Positions 4,879-6,374 of a stretch of DNA of 6,374 bases are shown here, piece after piece (the first letter of the stretch is position 1; every line of letters starts with the position of its first letter). The notes beneath the pieces are model-generated. The model ran no database searches and was not told where the DNA came from. It saw nothing but the letters and a program-made list of their open reading frames with translations. Source of the DNA: Candidatus Sumerlaeota bacterium (GTDB taxonomy: Bacteria; Sumerlaeota; T1SED10-198M); assembly GCA_003554345.1 (NCBI GenBank), contig PWGE01000202.1, positions 1-6,374 of the forward strand. Reading direction: 5' to 3'. The position numbers were made by a program, and so were the translations under genes.

Positions 4879-6374
4879 GTGAAAAAATATTCTCAGAAAC
4901 AAACTCTCAATCAGCGCTTTCAACAGCGTCTACTCATAATATTCCTCCTGGTTTGCCTTGTTTTTGCCACCTTTATTGGCACGCTCTTTAATTTACAGAT
5001 TATTCAGGGGGAGCATTATCTTGAACTTTCTCTTGGCAATGTGCTCACCTACGATCGTATAACGGCTCCCCGGGGAAATATTTATGACCGGTATGGCAAT
5101 ACACTGGTTACCAATAAATCGGTCTACCAGGTGTATATGCGTAAGTCCGTCTTACGTACCTTGATGCAAGATGAAAAGCGTTTGCAGGAAACTGCCAGCC
5201 TGCTGAATATTTCCTCTGATGAAATAAAGGAAAAGTATGAAACTGAATATGCTACAGAGATACTTCTGAGAAATGATCTTTCCTTTGAAGAGCTGGCAGT
5301 TCTGGAAGAGAAACGTCATCTTTTACCTGAAATAACAGTGCAACGCGGTTTTTTAAGGCATTATCCTCATGGAAAGGCTGTAGGACATATTACCGGACAC
5401 TTAAGCCGCATTACCCGGGAGGAATATGAACGCCTTCAGGAAGAGGGTTATACCCCTCATTGCTGGATTGGGAAAACGGGTATAGAAGGACAGTATGAGA
5501 GACGGTTAAAAGGTGTGGATGGTGAAGAAATATATCTTCGCCGCGGAGGCGATTCCCGTCAAAGCTGGCAATTTAATCCTGCCCGACCGGGTGACTCCCT
5601 GTATTTGACGCTCAGTCTTCCCCTGCAAAAGAAGGCCTGGGATTTGTTGAAAGAGGATAAAGGAAGTGTTGTCGTACTGGATATACAAAGTGGAGATGTG
5701 CTGGCTATGGTGTCGTCCCCATCTTTTAATCCTGAAGCATTTGTGACCCGGCATTTCTTTCGGGATAATCCCGATTATTTGCAAAGAGAAGATGTCAGTA
5801 TGCTCAACAAAGCCATCCAGGGGAGGTATGCTCCCGGATCTATTTTTAAAGTTTTTTCCGGGCTGGTAGCTCTGGAGGAGAACGTAATTTCTACAGACTC
5901 CACGATTCGTTGTACCGGTGCTTATTATTTCCCCGGCTGGCGTGTTCCTTTTCCCTGTGAACGTGCACATGGATCTATCAATATAGAACAGGCTCTGCAG
6001 TATTCATGCAATTACTTTTTTTATGAAGCCGGCAGACGAGCAGGAATACAAAGTTTATCAGACTGGGCAGAGTTGACTGGAATGGATGTGAAGTCAAGGA
6101 TTGATCTTCCTTTTGAAAGAGATTCAACGTTTCCCACGCCTGCCTGGAAATTCAGGGCATTAGGGGAAGGTTGGTTCCCTGCCAATACCCTTCATTTAAG
6201 TATTGGCCAGGGGTATTTGAGTGTCACCCCTTTACAAATGGTCTCTCTCTTTTCTATGGTGGCTGCGGGGGGAACAGAATACCGACCGCGTTTACTCAAA
6301 AGATACGGCACTCCTGACAATGATCGATATGTATCTCGTGAACCGGAGCAGGTAAGATCGATAAATCTATCATC
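4879..6374 (+). CDS. mrdA: Penicillin-binding protein 2 (elongation transpeptidase), 3' end beyond the window
   Basis: This class B, monofunctional DD-transpeptidase crosslinks peptidoglycan in the elongation (Rod) complex with RodA. The 498 visible residues show a short basic cytosolic tail, one membrane anchor (about 19-37), then the PBP dimerisation/pedestal region with APRGNIYDRYGN (63-74), GKAVGHITGH (165-174) and IGKTGIEGQYERRLKG (197-212). The transpeptidase domain has the SxxK motif SIFK (321-324, acylated Ser321, Lys324) and the SxN motif SCN (376-378). SIGQGYLSVTPLQM (441-454) is a further family mark. The KTG motif should lie just past the window. The start is a GTG because an in-frame TGA at 4873-4875 blocks anything longer and the membrane anchor follows directly. 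No Shine-Dalgarno is visible. PBP2 is favoured over FtsI or a sporulation SpoVD/SpoIID-type PBP by the motif wording, but PBP paralogues are hard to separate by eye. Confidence 0.9.
   Translation, partial: MKKYSQKQTLNQRFQQRLLIIFLLVCLVFATFIGTLFNLQIIQGEHYLELSLGNVLTYDRITAPRGNIYDRYGNTLVTNKSVYQVYMRKSVLRTLMQDEKRLQETASLLNISSDEIKEKYETEYATEILLRNDLSFEELAVLEEKRHLLPEITVQRGFLRHYPHGKAVGHITGHLSRITREEYERLQEEGYTPHCWIGKTGIEGQYERRLKGVDGEEIYLRRGGDSRQSWQFNPARPGDSLYLTLSLPLQKKAWDLLKEDKGSVVVLDIQSGDVLAMVSSPSFNPEAFVTRHFFRDNPDYLQREDVSMLNKAIQGRYAPGSIFKVFSGLVALEENVISTDSTIRCTGAYYFPGWRVPFPCERAHGSINIEQALQYSCNYFFYEAGRRAGIQSLSDWAELTGMDVKSRIDLPFERDSTFPTPAWKFRALGEGWFPANTLHLSIGQGYLSVTPLQMVSLFSMVAAGGTEYRPRLLKRYGTPDNDRYVSREPEQVRSINLS

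Noticed and set aside
4872-4989. ATG at 4872 as a start for the downstream gene
   Set aside because: It is in a different frame from PBP2 and reaches a stop after about 40 codons without a recognisable product.
5506-5970. A 154-codon reading frame on the - strand
   Set aside because: It lies wholly inside the mrdA transpeptidase domain, which shows clear PBP motifs on the + strand. The translated product has no recognisable features and is a shadow frame.

Overview
The window looks like a chromosomal stretch from a moderately AT-rich Bacillota genome, most likely an anaerobic Clostridia/Peptococcaceae-type organism. I infer this from purine-rich Shine-Dalgarno sequences, frequent GTG starts, tight gene packing, the Firmicutes style of the L34, RnpA and HemW proteins, and a PgcA-type phosphohexomutase of about 590 residues. 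No species can be named from the sequence alone. Every clear gene is on the + strand, and no intergenic gap is longer than about 72 bases.

Layout. Bases 2-250 hold the 3' end of an unrecognised gene. One base later comes panD (252-611), aspartate 1-decarboxylase with a complete active site. A near-consensus sigma-A promoter (608-635), whose -35 box lies over the panD stop codon, starts a second unit: rpmH (683-817, ribosomal protein L34), rnpA (824-1180, RNase P protein) and a hemW-like radical SAM gene (1177-2322) that overlaps rnpA by four bases. A weaker candidate promoter at the 3' end of hemW precedes a PgcA-type phosphoglucomutase/phosphomannomutase gene (2382-4157). This is closely followed by an orphan MshEN/GspE-N domain protein with two predicted membrane helices (4160-4849). 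Last is mrdA (4879 to the window end), encoding the elongation transpeptidase PBP2 and cut off before its KTG motif.

How the genes fit together. Three themes are visible: coenzyme A precursor synthesis (beta-alanine from panD), translation and RNA processing (rpmH, rnpA), and envelope construction (phosphohexomutase supplying activated sugars, PBP2 crosslinking peptidoglycan). HemW is a heme-trafficking/radical SAM protein placed here apparently by gene order only. I see no mobile element, CRISPR array, tRNA, rRNA, convincing terminator or defence system. The region is mainly housekeeping. The parts most worth a second look are the orphan MshEN-membrane protein directly upstream of PBP2, a probable metal site (three Cys and one His) in PBP2, and the rpmH-rnpA pair sitting between panD and hemW instead of in the usual dnaA/yidC neighbourhood.
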